DNA of 7,214 nt from positions 1 through 7,214 of the forward strand of contig JASEHU010000101.1 in the NCBI GenBank assembly GCA_030018635.1. Reading direction: 5' to 3'. The DNA is from a bacterium. Its GTDB lineage: Bacteria > UBA9089 > CG2-30-40-21 > SBAY01. Positions 6,825 to 7,214 of this stretch are shown piece after piece. The notes under the pieces were generated by a model, which ran no database searches, had not been told where the DNA came from, and saw only the letters and a list, made by a program, of their open reading frames with translations. The number at the start of each line of letters is the position of its first letter. Position 1 is the stretch's first letter. Made by a program: the position numbers and the translations under genes.

Positions 6825-6868
6825 CGATTGAATTAAAGATTTTTAGAGGATATGCCGATAAAATGTTC

Positions 6869-6875
6869 AAGGAGG
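6869..6875 (+). promoter_or_regulatory. Shine-Dalgarno site of the hicB-like gene
   Basis: AAGGAGG lies 7 nt before the TTG at 6883. In that frame a stop codon (TAA, 6859-6861) lies just upstream and no ATG or GTG occurs between, so this site fixes the TTG as the start. Confidence 0.8.
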
Positions 6876-6882
6876 ATTTTCG

Positions 6883-7155
6883 TTGAAAATCGGATTATTA
6901 CAAGTCTTTAAAGATGAAGAACAAGCCTACATTGCCTCTTATCCCAAATTACAAATTTATAGTTATGGAAAGACCATTCAGGAGGCAATCGGGCGATTAA
7001 AAGAAATAATTAAATTTTATATAGAATCTGCTGACGAATTTGGCATGAGCCCAGAAGAATCATGCGGTATCTCCTCAGAACAGATACAATTAGACCGCTA
7101 TCCATCATCTAGAGAAACATGGATAGAACTGGATGTTCAACCTAATTTTAATTGA
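6883..7155 (+). CDS. HicB-like small protein, no partner toxin seen
   Basis: This 90-residue protein resembles the HicB/UPF0150 fold, the partial RNase-H-like domain found in HicB antitoxins and in many solitary small proteins. The family pattern is a beta hairpin (KIGLLQVFKDEEQAYIASYP), then a short strand and a helix (GKTIQEAIGRLKEIIKFYIESA, about residues 29-50). The tail from about 52 is polar and shows no ribbon-helix-helix or HTH DNA-binding domain. The typical Gly-Cys after the Pro-Leu turn is replaced by LQIYSYG. No hicA-type gene lies on either side within the window, though only 59 bases follow. The start is TTG with a strong AAGGAGG site. It diverges from pnp across 247 bp, so it is not in the operon. 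Whether it acts as an antitoxin is unproven; it may be an orphan. Confidence 0.75.
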   Translation: MKIGLLQVFKDEEQAYIASYPKLQIYSYGKTIQEAIGRLKEIIKFYIESADEFGMSPEESCGISSEQIQLDRYPSSRETWIELDVQPNFN

Positions 7156-7214
7156 ATTCCGGGTGGTGTCCTATTATAGCTTAATTATAGTGAGGCATCT
7201 AAAAAAGTATAAAA

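Noticed and set aside
6828..6856. TTGAAT (6828-6833) with TATGCC 17 nt later as a hicB-like promoter
   Set aside because: The -10 box is poor and the start would fall at the ribosome site, so the evidence is too weak to list.
7171..7190. Imperfect palindrome after the HicB-like gene as a terminator
   Set aside because: It pairs at only the four outer bases before mismatches and has no T-run after it.
6729..7198. Inverted 8-bp match ATGCCTCA (6729-6736) and TGAGGCAT (7191-7198) flanking the HicB-like gene, as possible element ends
   Set aside because: It does not extend beyond 8 bp, has no target duplication, and such matches are expected by chance in 7 kb.

Overview
The window is AT-rich bacterial chromosomal DNA. 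It carries a four-gene block on the minus strand and one small gene diverging from it on the plus strand. In transcription order the block is pnp (polynucleotide phosphorylase), an M16-family zinc peptidase, an FtsK/SpoIIIE DNA translocase, and a RodZ-like membrane-anchored helix-turn-helix protein. The order resembles the Bacillus/Firmicutes region pnpA...mlpA...spoIIIE...ymfM, but without the dap and other genes that sit between them there. None of the genes fixes the phylum. The AT-rich composition, the wide family-level divergence and the many short intergenic repeats suggest a Firmicute-like or uncultured candidate-phylum bacterium; this is inference.

Layout. Positions 1-83 lie downstream of rodZ and hold no gene, only a short dyad and one copy of a 22-bp direct repeat. 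rodZ (84-1079), ftsK (1129-3228), the M16 peptidase (3293-4540) and pnp (4563-6635) are separated by gaps of only 49, 64 and 22 nt, so they probably form one operon. A textbook sigma-70 promoter (TTGACA, 17-nt spacer, TATAAT on the minus strand, 6680-6708) and a strong Shine-Dalgarno sequence precede pnp. The 247-bp divergent region (6636-6882) also holds a short 9-bp-periodic repeat and the second copy of the 22-bp repeat. A TTG-started HicB-like gene (6883-7155) then reads away to the right. No partner toxin is visible in the window.

Function. These are mostly housekeeping genes: RNA turnover (PNPase), proteolysis (M16), chromosome segregation at division (FtsK) and cell-shape/MreB anchoring (RodZ). 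Their clustering is a known genomic tendency rather than a pathway.

Non-coding signal. The unusual content is in the junctions. A 9-bp-periodic CTTATANGA element occurs in three of the four intergenic regions and twice contains the stop codon of the upstream gene; one copy forms a perfect 20-bp palindrome. A 31-bp imperfect inverted repeat spans the M16 stop codon and ends next to the ftsK ribosome binding site. Inside rodZ, a 15-bp tandem repeat encodes a pentapeptide repeat, and each unit is itself a small hairpin. I see no clear new multi-gene system; the repeats are the best leads.
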